64,000 nucleotides of DNA from an uncultured Woeseiaceae bacterium (GCA_947259985.1 CAMYOJ010000017.1:1-64000), one strand, 5' to 3'. Shown: positions 18,070 through 28,541, counted from the stretch's first letter. The notes: generated by a model from the sequence alone, not told the origin. A program made the numbers and translations.

Positions 18070-21000
18070 CTAGCTTGGCAGCGTATCCAGCAGTTGCTGT
18101 GCCTGCTGACGCTGGCTCTCGTCACCTTCGTCGAGTACTTCTTCGAGAATGCTGCGTGCGCCCGCCGGGTCACCCATGTCGACATACGCTCGTGCGAGGT
18201 CTAGCTTCGTACCCACTTCAGTCATGGTGCGCGCTTCGTGCAGGTCGTCACTCATGTCATCAGGCGACAGCGACATCGTCGGAACTTCGGTCGTGTCGTC
18301 AGCCAGGGACGGCCGCGGCTGCTCGACCGTCGCGTCGTCACGAATCTGTTCGACCGTGTCGCCTGCGGCGCTCACCTGCAACGCAGCCGTCAAGTCGTCG
18401 AGGTCCAGGTCGACGTCGGTCTCCGCGACCGCCGGCATTTCCCCTGTTTCGTCAAGATCGGTATTGCCCGTGAATGCTTCTGGCGGCAGCGCTTCGGTCT
18501 TGGCGAAATCGAACTCGTCATCATCGTCGTCAACAGCATCATCCAGCGAGGCCAGCATTGTCGCATCGTCATCGCCGAGCATCTCGTCGACGTCGGCGGC
18601 TGTCTCGACGGCCAGGTCGTCGCTGAGCACCTGCGTGAGGCCGGTCGCGTCGAGCAGGCTGTCGTCAATACCGATGTCGGTGTCTTGCTCATCCAAAGAG
18701 AGCGGATCGAGCATCGGGCTTGCGCCCGTCTCGTCGGGCGCCAGTCGCATTTCGCCGGTCGCGTCCAGATCGTCGAGACCGTCAAGGTCGCCCAGATCGA
18801 GGCCTTCGCGAACGCCCGTCTCATTCGGATCGATTTCCGGGTTCTTGCCCGTCACGGCGCCTGTATCCTGGAGCTGTTCGTTGATGCCGGTATCTTCCAG
18901 CGCTTCGTTCAAACTCGTAGAATCGAGGTCCATGTCGAGCGACGCGAGTTCGGTATCGGCCAAGCCATCGACGTCAAGATCGAGATCATCGAGGTTGATT
19001 TCGGCCGTTGCATCCGCATCCTGCCCAATGTCAGAAATAGCCTGACCGAGTGACTCGTCGAGAGACGGTAACTCCGTTGTGCCATCCATCCCCTCGGCCG
19101 GCTGTTCGAGGGTCGGCGGCATCTCCACGGTCGCGGACGTTCCGGGCGACTCGATCGTCGGGCTTTCGGCGGTTGGTTCGAGACTCATGTCGAGTTCGCC
19201 TTCGGCCGCAGGCTCCTCAAACAGGAAGTCGACGCCTTCGTCGTCGTCCCCGGCGCCCAGGTCGATGACGTCGGATGCAGCCTCCGCATCCTCGCCGCCG
19301 AAGTCCATGTCGAGCGCGCCAGCTTCGTCCATCTCCGCTTCGAACGAAAGGTCCATTTCCTTGGTTGCGGCGGCAACACCGGCACCAGCAAACAGCGCGT
19401 GATCGGCGGCGATTTGCTGACCCATGATGACAATCTTGTCCCATTCGGAGCTTTCGCCATCGCCCACGGCCGCCTTCAACTTGCTTGCAGCGTCGATAAA
19501 CGCGTCACGATTACCCCACACGAAGTAGATCTCGCAAAGTTTCGACATGAGCGCCTTGTCGTTGGGCTCCGACTCGAGCGCTCCGTTGATGAGATCGGCG
19601 GCCTGGTCGTAGAGACCGTAAGCCATGTGGAAATCGGCTTCGGCGATGGGATCCGTCTGGTCCAGATTAACCGCGGTATCGCTGCTGAACGTGTCTTCGA
19701 GCGAACCGAATGTGCCGGTATCCTCGGTCTCGATGGTCTCCGGTTCGATGGCCAGCACTTCGGCCGTGTCCTCGTCGACAGGCCGGACGCCCGATTCCTG
19801 CTCGACCACGACAATCGACTCGTCGTCGGTCGAGGGTGCGGGCATGGTCTCGGTCGCCGTCATCGCACCAGTAGCCAGATCGCCGGCATCCAGGGTCTCC
19901 CAGGGACCCGAGTCGTCCATCTCATCACGACCCCGGCGCATGAACCAGACCAGCAGTCCGGCAACGACGACCAGCGCACCAACGATTATCGTCCAGAAGT
20001 TCTTGACGATATCGATGATCTGATCAACGAAGCCGGCTTCCGGTTCGCTGCTGATCGTCGTGGACGGCGTGTCTGCTGCGGGCTCGGCCGCGATATCGTC
20101 CTCGGCAGCCGTGTCGTCCGCGGTCGGCTCATCCAGATCGGGGAACAGCTGGTCCAGATCCGATTCTTCGCCGGCCATCTCGTCGTCGGCGTACTCCTCT
20201 TCGTCCGCATCGACGAAAGGATCTTCTACGGCGTCTTCAACGACGTCCTCGACGGGCGGCTCGTAGACCTCACCACGGATGTTCGCCAGCTCTTCACGCA
20301 GATTGGCAAGCTCGTTGTCACGAATTTCGATCAGCGATGGCTGGTCCGGTACGTCGGCAGCCTCGAGTTCCGCAATACGATTCTCGACTTCCTGTTCACG
20401 CGTCAGCGGCTCGGCCGCATCGAATTCATCGTCGTAGGCAAGTCCCGCAGGCTCCTCATCGGGCGGCACCAGCTGCAGGCTCGGGCGCGTCTCCTGCGTC
20501 GGCGCCGTGTAACCGGCCCCGGTGCCCCACTGCGTATGCTGGCGCTGTACTTCGGCAAGTGCGTCACCGCGGCTGATCTGGAAAATCTCGTCGGCGCTTG
20601 GAATGCGCAGCGCTGCGCCGGCCTTGAGCAGATTGATGTTGCCGCCGAAGGCGTCGCGGTTGGCCTCGTACACAGCCAGCATCGTCTGGTTCATGGTCAG
20701 GCGGCTGTCGGGACGCATGCGGCTCGCGATGCCCCACAGCGTCTCTCCGCGTTGCACGACATAGTCACCGCCGCCGCTCGTATCAAACGGTGTCGTATCG
20801 ACTGGCGCCTGCGGAGTCGGCTGTGGCGCGGGTTGTGGCGCGGGTTGTCTTGGCGGCTCGGACGAACGCGGCGCCTGGACCGCGGGCCGAGGCTCGGCGG
20901 GTGCCGGCGTTGCCCTCGGTGCGGGTTCCGGTTGCCGCTCGATACGACCGCTGTCAGCAGGCGTACTGCGGCGAGGCGCCGTAACAGCAGGGGCCTGCTG

Positions 21001-21411
21001 CACGGCCGGCGGCGCGTACGTCGGCGGGTCGAGTAGCACGGTGTATTCTCGCAACAGTCGGCCACTGGGCCATGAAGCCTCTACGAGGAATGTCAGGAAC
21101 GGCTCCGTGATGGGTGCGCGCGAACGTAGTTGGACAATCGGGCCGTTAGCCCCGTCGCCAACGATGTTGAATTCGACTTCCTGGAGATAAAACGGCCGAT
21201 CGATGCCGTAGCGCTCAAAGGTATCGCTCGATGCCATCGAAACCTGGAGCGATGCCAGTTCGTCGGGTGTCGCGCTCAGAAGTTCGATTTCCGCCTGTAA
21301 GGGTTCGTTGAGGGCGGAGCCCAGTCGGATGTCCCCGAGTCCAATTGCCCAGACCTCGCTCGAGAGTATGAGGACGAGCAAAAGCGAAAAACGAGTAAAA
21401 CGTCGCGACAT
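18070..21411 (-). CDS. fimV: FimV/HubP-type polar organiser with LysM domain
   Basis: A 1113 aa inner-membrane protein that organises the cell pole and supports type IV pilus assembly in Pseudomonas (HubP in Vibrio). Visible parts in order: signal peptide (MSRRFTRFSLLLVLILSS), the FimV N-terminal domain starting IGLGDIRLGSALNEPLQAEI, a Pro/Gln-rich linker, a peptidoglycan-binding LysM domain at about 217-272, a coiled segment, a transmembrane helix at about 465-490, a very acidic cytoplasmic region of about 550 residues, and a C-terminal FimV TPR-like motif ending QQAQQLLDTLPS. It lies between asd and truA as in Pseudomonas. Confidence 0.95.
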   Translation of the reverse strand: MSRRFTRFSLLLVLILSSEVWAIGLGDIRLGSALNEPLQAEIELLSATPDELASLQVSMASSDTFERYGIDRPFYLQEVEFNIVGDGANGPIVQLRSRAPITEPFLTFLVEASWPSGRLLREYTVLLDPPTYAPPAVQQAPAVTAPRRSTPADSGRIERQPEPAPRATPAPAEPRPAVQAPRSSEPPRQPAPQPAPQPTPQAPVDTTPFDTSGGGDYVVQRGETLWGIASRMRPDSRLTMNQTMLAVYEANRDAFGGNINLLKAGAALRIPSADEIFQISRGDALAEVQRQHTQWGTGAGYTAPTQETRPSLQLVPPDEEPAGLAYDDEFDAAEPLTREQEVENRIAELEAADVPDQPSLIEIRDNELANLREELANIRGEVYEPPVEDVVEDAVEDPFVDADEEEYADDEMAGEESDLDQLFPDLDEPTADDTAAEDDIAAEPAADTPSTTISSEPEAGFVDQIIDIVKNFWTIIVGALVVVAGLLVWFMRRGRDEMDDSGPWETLDAGDLATGAMTATETMPAPSTDDESIVVVEQESGVRPVDEDTAEVLAIEPETIETEDTGTFGSLEDTFSSDTAVNLDQTDPIAEADFHMAYGLYDQAADLINGALESEPNDKALMSKLCEIYFVWGNRDAFIDAASKLKAAVGDGESSEWDKIVIMGQQIAADHALFAGAGVAAATKEMDLSFEAEMDEAGALDMDFGGEDAEAASDVIDLGAGDDDEGVDFLFEEPAAEGELDMSLEPTAESPTIESPGTSATVEMPPTLEQPAEGMDGTTELPSLDESLGQAISDIGQDADATAEINLDDLDLDVDGLADTELASLDMDLDSTSLNEALEDTGINEQLQDTGAVTGKNPEIDPNETGVREGLDLGDLDGLDDLDATGEMRLAPDETGASPMLDPLSLDEQDTDIGIDDSLLDATGLTQVLSDDLAVETAADVDEMLGDDDATMLASLDDAVDDDDDEFDFAKTEALPPEAFTGNTDLDETGEMPAVAETDVDLDLDDLTAALQVSAAGDTVEQIRDDATVEQPRPSLADDTTEVPTMSLSPDDMSDDLHEARTMTEVGTKLDLARAYVDMGDPAGARSILEEVLDEGDESQRQQAQQLLDTLPS

Positions 21412-21504
21412 GATATTAATTCTCCAAACCCCAAAAGCCCCTTTCGTGACATCCAGTCAGGGCTGATCCAACGCGGGCAAATTGTCCGCCTGCACGCTTG
21501 CGCA

Positions 21505-21533
21505 ACTATAGCCTAAAGATAGTTTTTTGCCAA
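21505..21533 (-). promoter_or_regulatory. sigma70 promoter of fimV
   Basis: The minus strand has TTGGCA (21533-21528), a 17 bp spacer and TATAGT (21510-21505). The -35 lies inside the last codons of asd. It would give a leader of about 85 nt before the fimV ATG, allowing expression of fimV and the genes below it independently of asd. Confidence 0.65.
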
Positions 21534-22535
21534 TATTTCAGCAATTTGGACGCTATTTAGAGCCGCGCCCTTACGTATGTTATCGGCAACCACCCAAAGG
21601 TCTATACCCCTCGGATGAGAGATGTCCTCGCGGATGCGACCGACAAAAACCGGGTCGGCTCCGGAACTCTCGGTGACCGCCGTCGGATATTGCCCTGTTT
21701 CGGTGCCGTCGAGGACTTCGATTCCGGGCGATTCGGCCAGTAATTCGGCGACGGCCGCAGCCGATATCTTATCGCGCGTTTCAATATGGACCGCCTCGGA
21801 GTGCCCGAAAAATGCCGGAATTCGCACAGCCGTAGGATTCACGAGAATGTCCTTGTCGCCGAGAATCTTCTGCGTCTCCCAGACCATTTTCATCTCTTCC
21901 CTGGTATAGCGATTCTCGAGAAACACATCGATATGCGGTATCGCGTTGAACGCGATCTGCTTGGTATCGCCCTCGATTTCGAGTGGCCGGCCGTTCAATA
22001 ACGTAGTCGTCTGCCGCACGAGTTCCTCGACGGCGCTGCGCCCGGCGCCCGACACGGCCTGGTACGTGCAGACGTTGATTCTCTCGATACCAACCGCGTC
22101 ATAAATGGGTTTCAGCGCGACGACCATCTGGATCGTCGAACAGTTCGGGTTCGCGATGATGCCGCGAGCCTGATAGTCGCCTATCGCACCGGGATTCACT
22201 TCCGGCACTACGAGCGGAATATCGTCGTCGTAGCGAAAGTTCGAGGTGTTATCGACGACCACGCAGCCTGCAGCCGCAGCCTTGGGGGCATACTCGGCCG
22301 ATATCGACGCACCGGCCGAAAACAGGCCGATCTGCACTTTCGAGAAGTCAAATTCGGCGAGGTCTTCGACATTGATTTCACGGTTGCCGTAATTAACGGT
22401 CTTGCCGACCGAACGCTCGCTCGCAAGCGCGTACATCTTGCCGACCGGGAATTTCCGTTCGGCCAGAATCTCCAGCATCGACTCGCCGACGACGCCGGTC
22501 GCGCCGACGACTGCTACGTCAATTTTTTCTGCCAT
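21513..22535 (-). CDS. asd: aspartate-semialdehyde dehydrogenase
   Basis: Asd reduces aspartyl phosphate to the semialdehyde that leads to lysine, diaminopimelate, threonine and methionine. The start MAEKIDVAVVG at 22535 gives 340 aa; the open frame begins ten codons earlier but AGGTAG precedes this ATG. The NADPH loop GATGVVGESM is at about 11-20 and the catalytic Cys is C132 in ANPNCST. It precedes fimV, as in Pseudomonas, and follows aroC. Confidence 0.97.
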   Translation of the reverse strand: MAEKIDVAVVGATGVVGESMLEILAERKFPVGKMYALASERSVGKTVNYGNREINVEDLAEFDFSKVQIGLFSAGASISAEYAPKAAAAGCVVVDNTSNFRYDDDIPLVVPEVNPGAIGDYQARGIIANPNCSTIQMVVALKPIYDAVGIERINVCTYQAVSGAGRSAVEELVRQTTTLLNGRPLEIEGDTKQIAFNAIPHIDVFLENRYTREEMKMVWETQKILGDKDILVNPTAVRIPAFFGHSEAVHIETRDKISAAAVAELLAESPGIEVLDGTETGQYPTAVTESSGADPVFVGRIREDISHPRGIDLWVVADNIRKGAALNSVQIAEILAKNYL

Positions 22536-22576
22536 GGGATTTTCTACCTGGTGACTGCCGCACACGTTGCGCGGTG

Positions 22577-23662
22577 CTACAAAATGGGTGTCTCCGAAAG
22601 GACATCGGCGTTCTGCGCACGATGGCGCAGGTAATGGTCCATGAGCACGAGCGCGACCATCGCTTCGGCGATCGGCGTAGCGCGCAGGCCGACACAGGGA
22701 TCGTGGCGGCCCTTGGTGACGATCTCGGTCTCTTTGCCGGACTTGTCGATGGTCTTGCCGGGCACCGAGATACTCGACGTCGGTTTCAACGCAATGCTCG
22801 CGAGAATGTCCTGCCCGGACGATATACCACCGAGCGTTCCGCCTGCATCGTTCTTGTTGAAGCCATCCGACGACAATTCGTCGCGGTGCTCGCTGCCGTG
22901 CTGTTCCACAGCCGCAAACCCTGCACCCAGCTCGACGCCTTTCACGGCGTTGATGCTCATCAGCCCGTACGCGAGCTCAGCCTCGAGCTTGTCGAAAACA
23001 GGCTCGCCCAGGCCGGGCGGCACGTTGCTCGCAAGCACGCTGATCTTGGCGCCGATCGAGTCGCCTTTCTCCCTGAGGTCATCCATGTAGCGATCGAGCT
23101 CGTCGAGGCGATCAGGATCTGCGCAAAAGAACGGGTTGTCGTTGACGATCGACAGATCCCTGGCGGCAAGTTCGATCGGACCCAGCTGCGCCACGTAACC
23201 GTTGATCTCGACACCGAGCCGCTCGCGAAGATACTTGCGGGCAATGGCACCGGCCGCCACCCGCATGGTCGTTTCGCGCGCCGACGAACGGCCACCGCCG
23301 CGATAGTCGCGGATGCCGTATTTCTGGTGGTAAGTGTAGTCGGCGTGGCCGGGACGGAACTTGTCCTTGATGTCGCCGTAGTCTTTGGAGCGCTGGTCCT
23401 TGTTTTCGACGATGAGGCCTATTGGCGTACCTGTGGTCCTGCCTTCGAACACGCCTGACAGGATCTTCACCTGGTCGGGTTCGTTCCTCTGTGTCGTATG
23501 CCGGCTGCGGCCGGGCCTGCGCCGCTCGAGGTCCGCCTGGATGTCCGCCTCTGCCAGCTCCATGCCCGGCGGACAGCCATCGACAATGCAGCCGATCGCC
23601 GGACCGTGGCTTTCGCCAAAGGTCGTGAGCACAAACAATTTGCCAATGCTGTTGCCGGACAT
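22577..23662 (-). CDS. aroC: chorismate synthase
   Basis: AroC converts EPSP to chorismate with reduced FMN, the last shikimate step. The 361 aa enzyme shows the three family signatures: [18 protein letters not shown] near the N-terminus, the [19 protein letters not shown] region at about 130, and the C-terminal [17 protein letters not shown]. It starts 0 bp after the prmB stop region and lies 41 bp before asd. Confidence 0.97.
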   Translation of the reverse strand: MSGNSIGKLFVLTTFGESHGPAIGCIVDGCPPGMELAEADIQADLERRRPGRSRHTTQRNEPDQVKILSGVFEGRTTGTPIGLIVENKDQRSKDYGDIKDKFRPGHADYTYHQKYGIRDYRGGGRSSARETTMRVAAGAIARKYLRERLGVEINGYVAQLGPIELAARDLSIVNDNPFFCADPDRLDELDRYMDDLREKGDSIGAKISVLASNVPPGLGEPVFDKLEAELAYGLMSINAVKGVELGAGFAAVEQHGSEHRDELSSDGFNKNDAGGTLGGISSGQDILASIALKPTSSISVPGKTIDKSGKETEIVTKGRHDPCVGLRATPIAEAMVALVLMDHYLRHRAQNADVLSETPIL

Positions 23663-24562
23663 TTACCCGTCAGCCCCGAACGCATCGAGGTCCTGTTTCG
23701 TCAGCAGGAACACGCCGCTGCCACCATGCTCGAATTCGAGCCACACAAAGGCAACTTCAGGGAACGCGTCTTCCAGCGCCGCCTGGCTGTTGCCCACTTC
23801 ACAGACGAGTATTCCATTGTCTGCCAAAAATCGCGAGGCATCTTTGAGAATCTTGCGAACTGCGTCAAGGCCATCTACTCCAGCCACCAGCCCGAGCTCG
23901 GGCTCATGTCGGAACTCGGCCGGCATGGCGTCCATGTCTTGCTGGTCGACGTACGGCGGATTGCTGACGATCAAGTCGTAGCGTTTACCGGCAAGTGCGT
24001 CGAAAAAGTCGGATTTCACGGCATGCACACGATCCGCAAGTCCGTGTCGCTCGATGTTGATGGCCGTAACCGCCAGTGCGTCGTCGGACACATCCACGGC
24101 ATCGACGGTCGCTGCCGGGAACGCGTGGGCCAGCGCGATCGCGATACAGCCGCTGCCCGTGCCGAGATCGACCGCGCTGTGCACGGCTGACGCTTCGATC
24201 CACGGAGAGAACCGATTGTGTATGAGTTCGGCAAACGGCGACCTCGGGACCAGCACGCGCTCATCCACGTAGAACTCGTGCCCGGCAAACCAGGCCTGGT
24301 TGACCAGGTAGGCGACAGGCACCCTCTCCCGTATGCGCCGTTCGGCGAGCTCGAGCAGTTCCGCAAGCTCGTCCTCGCCGATTTCCCGCGAGTAAACGCC
24401 GGGCACATCAGCATGCGACAGGCCAAGCTTGGCAAAAACGAGCCAGGCAGCCTCGTCGAGCGCATTATCGGTGCCGTGGCCATAACTCAGCCCGGCCGCG
24501 TCGAAACGGGCCGCGAGCTCGCGGATGAGCTGCTCTACGGTCGGGGCGGAAGGCTTTGTCAT
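23663..24562 (-). CDS. prmB: ribosomal protein uL3 N5-glutamine methyltransferase
   Basis: A SAM-dependent methyltransferase of the HemK family, 299 aa from ATG 24562. The SAM motif VDLGTGSG is at 131-138 and the Gln-binding NPPY motif at 201-204. The motif [10 protein letters not shown] before the SAM domain favours PrmB (uL3 methylation) over PrmC. The next gene upstream is divergent. The open frame continues 351 codons upstream, but that part is antisense to the SCO gene and is not coding. Position just before aroC is typical of prmB. Confidence 0.93.
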   Translation of the reverse strand: MTKPSAPTVEQLIRELAARFDAAGLSYGHGTDNALDEAAWLVFAKLGLSHADVPGVYSREIGEDELAELLELAERRIRERVPVAYLVNQAWFAGHEFYVDERVLVPRSPFAELIHNRFSPWIEASAVHSAVDLGTGSGCIAIALAHAFPAATVDAVDVSDDALAVTAINIERHGLADRVHAVKSDFFDALAGKRYDLIVSNPPYVDQQDMDAMPAEFRHEPELGLVAGVDGLDAVRKILKDASRFLADNGILVCEVGNSQAALEDAFPEVAFVWLEFEHGGSGVFLLTKQDLDAFGADG

Positions 24563-24676
24563 GCGTGTAGCGGTCGTATTCGATAAAAGCGTCGGCGAAT
24601 CTATCACGCTCGACACCCAACTGCCTGTAGAATTGCCGCCTCCGAGCCGCATTCTCGACCAAAACTCGAATAAATC

Positions 24677-25654
24677 ATGAGACCCAAAAATTTCATCGTC
24701 GCCATCATCCTGGCGAGTGCCCTGTCGGCCGGCATTTTTCTTGCCGTTCGCATGAACCAGCCGGCGGAGGCCACAACGGCGTTCGTACTGCCAGCGCCGA
24801 GCCCGCTGCCCGATTTCTCGCTGCTCGACCAGGCCGGCGCGCCGGTCACAGCAAGTACGTTCAGGGGCCACTGGAACCTCGTGTTCTTCGGCTTCACACA
24901 CTGCCCCGATATTTGTCCTGCGACCATGCAGATCCTCGCGGCAGCCAGGAAGGCCCTGGCCGACGAGGGCCACGAGCCGCTGCCACGAATAGTCCTGGTC
25001 AGCGTCGACCCGCAGCGCGACACGCCCGAACTCATGGGCCGCTACGTCGATTACTTCGGCACCGGCAACCTCGGCGTCACGGGTGACCTCGACGAACTGC
25101 TCACGCTGACGTCCGCACTTGGCATCTACTTCGAGAAACAGGCCGACGATGGCGAAAACTACGCTGTCGATCATTCCGCGGCCGTACTCGTCGTCAATCC
25201 CGATGGCGCATTCCACGCCCTGTTCAGCGGTCCGCACCTCGTCGAGAACTACGTGCACGACCTGCCGATCATCATGGATTCCTTCGTGGCCGAAGCACTG
25301 GCTCCGCTGGTCGCGAAAGACGTCGTAGTGACGCGGCCGATGCCCGGCATGAAAATGAGCGCGGGCTACCTTTCGCTGACCAACAACACCGATACGCCAA
25401 TCCGGGTGACGCGCGTGACCAGTCCCCAGTTCGGCTCGGTCGAGCTGCATGAGTCGACGGTCGAAGACGGCGTCGCCCGCATGCGTGCGATCCCCGAGCT
25501 CGTAGTTCCGGCGTATGGCACGGCGACACTCGAACGTGGCGGCAAGCACCTGATGTTGATGAAGCCAGGTGGCGACTCGAATGATGTTTCTCTCAATTTT
25601 TACGACGGCGACCAATTGCTCCTGAGCATTGCCGCCAACTACAAGGCGAACTGA
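24677..25654 (+). CDS. SCO1/SenC-PCuAC fusion copper chaperone
   Basis: A 325 aa envelope protein combining two copper chaperones of cytochrome oxidase Cu(A) assembly. An N-terminal membrane anchor (residues 7-25) is followed by a thioredoxin-fold SCO domain with C76-x3-C80 (THCPDICP) and H166, all the copper ligands. From about residue 215 a PCuAC domain begins; its ligands H258-x10-M269-x21-H291-x-M293 fit the PCuAC consensus exactly. Usually these are separate neighbouring genes. It overlaps nothing and is followed 2 bp later by psd. A role in oxidase maturation is inferred. Confidence 0.93.
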   Translation: MRPKNFIVAIILASALSAGIFLAVRMNQPAEATTAFVLPAPSPLPDFSLLDQAGAPVTASTFRGHWNLVFFGFTHCPDICPATMQILAAARKALADEGHEPLPRIVLVSVDPQRDTPELMGRYVDYFGTGNLGVTGDLDELLTLTSALGIYFEKQADDGENYAVDHSAAVLVVNPDGAFHALFSGPHLVENYVHDLPIIMDSFVAEALAPLVAKDVVVTRPMPGMKMSAGYLSLTNNTDTPIRVTRVTSPQFGSVELHESTVEDGVARMRAIPELVVPAYGTATLERGGKHLMLMKPGGDSNDVSLNFYDGDQLLLSIAANYKAN

Positions 25655-25656
25655 TC

Positions 25657-26514
25657 ATGCTCGCGTACGCATTCGTCGCCTTGCAGTATGTCCTGCCCAA
25701 ACACTGGCTGACTTCGATCACGTTTTCGCTGGCCCGAATCAGGAACCCGCGCATCAAGAACTTCCTGATCGAACAATTTGTGAAGCTCTACAAAGTGGAT
25801 ACGGACGAGATCAGGCACGAGTTGCCCGGTGATTTCGAGACCTTCAACGCGTTCTTCGTGCGCGAACTGAAGGACGGCGCGCGTCGCATCGACGAGGACG
25901 CGGCCTCGATCGTGTCCCCGGTCGATGGCACGGTCAGCGCGACCGGCAATTTGCGCGACAATGTTCTGTTGCAGGCGAAGGGACTCGACTACACGCTCGA
26001 TGACCTGCTTGCCACCGATCTCGATGAAGCCCGCGCTTACGGCAACGGGCGATTCGCGACGATCTACCTGGCACCTTACAACTACCATCGCGTGCATGCG
26101 CCTTTCGATGCCAGGCTGGTCGCCGCACGCTACGTGCCGGGCGACCTGTTCAGCGTGAACGAGGCTACCGTATCGAAGGTCGGCGGGCTGTTTCGCCGTA
26201 ACGAAAGACTCGTCATGCACTTCAACACCGCGCGCGGGCCGGCAGTCCTGGTGTTTGTCGGCGCACTCAACGTTGGCAGCATCTCGACGCCATGGACGGG
26301 CGAGATTCGTCCGCGCAGGGCTGGCGTTGTCGACGTACTGGACCTGTCGTCGCACGACACGCAAGTTGCCAAAGGCGACCTGCTTGGCTGGTTCAACATG
26401 GGATCAACGGTCATTCTCGTGCTGCCCGACGGCGTGGCTGAATGGGACAGCAATCTCGATCCCGGCGACACGCTGCGCATGGGCGAGGCAATCGGCACGC
26501 TGGCGGAGCAATGA
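25657..26514 (+). CDS. psd: phosphatidylserine decarboxylase proenzyme
   Basis: Psd makes phosphatidylethanolamine from phosphatidylserine at the inner membrane. The 285 aa proenzyme is self-cleaved at a Gly-Ser-Thr site to form a pyruvoyl group; here the site reads NMGST with Ser250, so the usual LGST has Met in the first position. The APYNYHRVHAP segment with the active-site His is present. It shares four bases (ATGA) with epmA, indicating coupling. Confidence 0.97.
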   Translation: MLAYAFVALQYVLPKHWLTSITFSLARIRNPRIKNFLIEQFVKLYKVDTDEIRHELPGDFETFNAFFVRELKDGARRIDEDAASIVSPVDGTVSATGNLRDNVLLQAKGLDYTLDDLLATDLDEARAYGNGRFATIYLAPYNYHRVHAPFDARLVAARYVPGDLFSVNEATVSKVGGLFRRNERLVMHFNTARGPAVLVFVGALNVGSISTPWTGEIRPRRAGVVDVLDLSSHDTQVAKGDLLGWFNMGSTVILVLPDGVAEWDSNLDPGDTLRMGEAIGTLAEQ

Positions 26515-27482
26515 ATCGCTGGAGGCCCAGCGCCGGCGCCGAGGTGGCGCGTACGCGCGCACAAATGCTCGAGCGCGTTCGCGGCTACTTCAAGGACTGT
26601 GGCGTCCTCGAGGTCGACACGCCGGCGCTAGGTGTTTTCGCGGCCAGCGACACGCAGATCGAGAGCCTCGAAGTGGCGGACAGCCTCGTGTGCCCGCGCC
26701 CGCTCTACCTGAGTACATCGCCGGAATTCTGCATGAAGCGACTGCTCGCGGACGGCTACCCCGATATCTACTCGATTTGTCGCGTGTTCCGCGATGGCGA
26801 GTCGGGCCGCCGGCATCAACCCGAATTCACCATGTTGGAATGGTATCGGCTGGATTTCGGGCTCGATCAAATCGTCTCGGATACGCTGCAGCTGATTGCC
26901 ACCGTGCTCGACAAGCAATCACTGGCGGAGAATGCGGTGCAATACGACTACCGCAGCGTGTTTCGCTCGTCATTAGAACTGGACCCTTTCACGGCAAGCA
27001 TCGATGAACTGGCGCGGGCGTGCGACGCCGACGATGATCTCTGCCGCGCGATCGGCGATGAACGTGACGACTGGCTCGATCTCGTGTTGTCGACCCGCAT
27101 CGTGCCGGGGTTTGCAGACGACCGTTTGACGGTGTTGCGCCACTATCCGGCCAGCCAGGCTGCGCTCGCGCGACTATGCCCGGCGGATGCCGACGTTGCC
27201 GATCGATTCGAGGTCTTTGCCGGTTCCGTTGAACTGGCCAACGGCTATGTCGAACTGACCGACGCCCGCGAACAGGCGGAACGTATCCGGCGCGACATCG
27301 AGAATCGCAGGCGTCGCGACCGTCCGGTCCGGCCTGTCGACGAAAACCTGCTCGCAGCGCTCAAGTCCGGCCTGCCCCCCTGTGCAGGCGTTGCCATGGG
27401 ATTCGAGCGCCTGCAGATGGTGCATGACAGGACCGACGATATACGCGATGTACTGACCTTCGCATTCGAGACTCACACATGA
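26511..27482 (+). CDS. epmA: elongation factor P--(R)-beta-lysine ligase
   Basis: EpmA (PoxA/GenX) attaches beta-lysine to Lys34 of EF-P. The 323 aa protein is a catalytic-domain-only class II lysyl-tRNA synthetase paralogue, without the anticodon-binding domain. Motif 2 is in FRDGESGRRHQPEFTMLEW and the C-terminal motif 3 in CAGVAMGFERLQM. ATG 26511 overlaps the psd stop. Its target gene efp is 0.5 kb downstream in opposite orientation. The aminomutase epmB is not in this window. Confidence 0.95.
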   Translation: MNRWRPSAGAEVARTRAQMLERVRGYFKDCGVLEVDTPALGVFAASDTQIESLEVADSLVCPRPLYLSTSPEFCMKRLLADGYPDIYSICRVFRDGESGRRHQPEFTMLEWYRLDFGLDQIVSDTLQLIATVLDKQSLAENAVQYDYRSVFRSSLELDPFTASIDELARACDADDDLCRAIGDERDDWLDLVLSTRIVPGFADDRLTVLRHYPASQAALARLCPADADVADRFEVFAGSVELANGYVELTDAREQAERIRRDIENRRRRDRPVRPVDENLLAALKSGLPPCAGVAMGFERLQMVHDRTDDIRDVLTFAFETHT

Positions 27483-27946
27483 CCGACTACGACCTCCTCA
27501 AATCACAGCTCGTTGCTTTGCTCGACGGCGAAACCGACGCCCTGGCTTCGGCAAGCAACTTCGTCGCCCTGCTGTACAACAGCCTCGACGACGTCAACTG
27601 GCTCGGCATTTACGTGTTGCGTGGCGAGGAACTCGTGCTCGGCCCGTTCCAGGGCAAGCCGGCTTGCGTGCACATCGCCATGGGAGACGGCGTCTGCGGC
27701 ACAGCGGCCGGCTCCCTCGAGACCCAGCGCGTCGAGGACGTGCACGCGTTCCCGGGGCACATCGCGTGTGACGCCGATTCGCGTTCTGAACTCGTCGTAC
27801 CGTTGGTAGTAAACAGTGAGCTGGTCGGCGTGCTCGATATCGACAGCCCGTCCCTGGCACGCTTCAGTGAAGCGGACCAGGAAGGCATCGAAGATATTTG
27901 TCGAACGTTCTGCGAATTACAGCGCGCCCGCAAGGGCTTTATTTGA
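27479..27946 (+). CDS. msrC: free methionine-(R)-sulfoxide reductase (GAF domain)
   Basis: fRMsr reduces free methionine-(R)-sulfoxide, a cytosolic antioxidant enzyme. The 155 aa GAF-domain protein has the family signatures [17 protein letters not shown] and [14 protein letters not shown]. Three Cys residues at 63, 73 and 97 have the same 10 and 24 residue spacing as the catalytic cysteines of E. coli. It overlaps the end of epmA by four bases and its 3' end overlaps the convergent efp by eight bases. Confidence 0.95.
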   Translation: MTDYDLLKSQLVALLDGETDALASASNFVALLYNSLDDVNWLGIYVLRGEELVLGPFQGKPACVHIAMGDGVCGTAAGSLETQRVEDVHAFPGHIACDADSRSELVVPLVVNSELVGVLDIDSPSLARFSEADQEGIEDICRTFCELQRARKGFI

Positions 27947-28505
27947 CGCGTGAGACATACTCTCTCGAACGTGTGTCGACCTTGATGACCTCGCCCTGAT
28001 CGACAAACAGCGGCACGCGTACGACGGCACCCGTCGACAACGTTGCCGGCTTTACCCCACCGCTGGCCGTATCGCCTTTGACACCCGGGTCGGTTTCGGT
28101 GATTTCGAGTTCGACGAAGTTGGGGGCGGTTATAATCAGGGGTGAATTGTTCCACAACGTGATGCCGCACATGTCGCCGTCAGTGATCCAGTCGCTGGCA
28201 TCGCCCACGGCTTTCGCGTCGGCGGCATACTGCTCGAAGGTATCCGGCACCATGAAGTGCCAGAACTCGCCGTCGCTGTAGAGATACTGCATCTCGGTGT
28301 CCATGACGTCCGCAGCCTCCACCGACTCGCCCGACTTGAAGGTCTTGTCGACCGTCTTGCCGGTTTTCAGATTGCGAATACGCACGCGATTGAACGCCTG
28401 CCCCTTGCCGGGCTTGACGAACTCGTTTTCGACGATGATGCACGGATCGCCATCGATAATGATTCGCAATCCTGACTTGAATTCATTAGTACTGTAATTG
28501 GCCAT
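27939..28505 (-). CDS. efp: elongation factor P
   Basis: EF-P relieves ribosome stalling at consecutive prolines. The start [12 protein letters not shown] at 28505 gives 188 aa; the open frame extends 15 codons upstream without similarity. The three beta-barrel domains are complete and K34 in FVKPGKGQA is exactly where EpmA adds beta-lysine, consistent with the nearby epmA gene. Confidence 0.97.
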   Translation of the reverse strand: MANYSTNEFKSGLRIIIDGDPCIIVENEFVKPGKGQAFNRVRIRNLKTGKTVDKTFKSGESVEAADVMDTEMQYLYSDGEFWHFMVPDTFEQYAADAKAVGDASDWITDGDMCGITLWNNSPLIITAPNFVELEITETDPGVKGDTASGGVKPATLSTGAVVRVPLFVDQGEVIKVDTRSREYVSRVK

Positions 28506-28525
28506 TCTCGTTGCCCTGTGCACGG

Positions 28526-28541
28526 TCCGCCGGCCGGCGGA
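28526..28541. promoter_or_regulatory. GC-rich 16 bp palindrome upstream of efp
   Basis: A perfect palindrome TCCGCCGGCCGGCGGA lies 21 bp before the efp start, just below a TATCAT (28556-28551, minus) that could be its -10 box. It could be an operator or a leader hairpin. GC-rich palindromes also arise by chance in such DNA, so confidence is low. Confidence 0.3.

Noticed and set aside
19399-21036. Plus-strand frame of 545 aa
   Set aside because: Antisense to fimV; the Arg/Val/Leu-rich product mirrors the acidic codons of fimV.
24563-25615. Upstream extension of prmB by 351 codons
   Set aside because: Entirely antisense to the SCO-PCuAC gene, with no HemK-family similarity; an open frame of this type is common in high-GC DNA.
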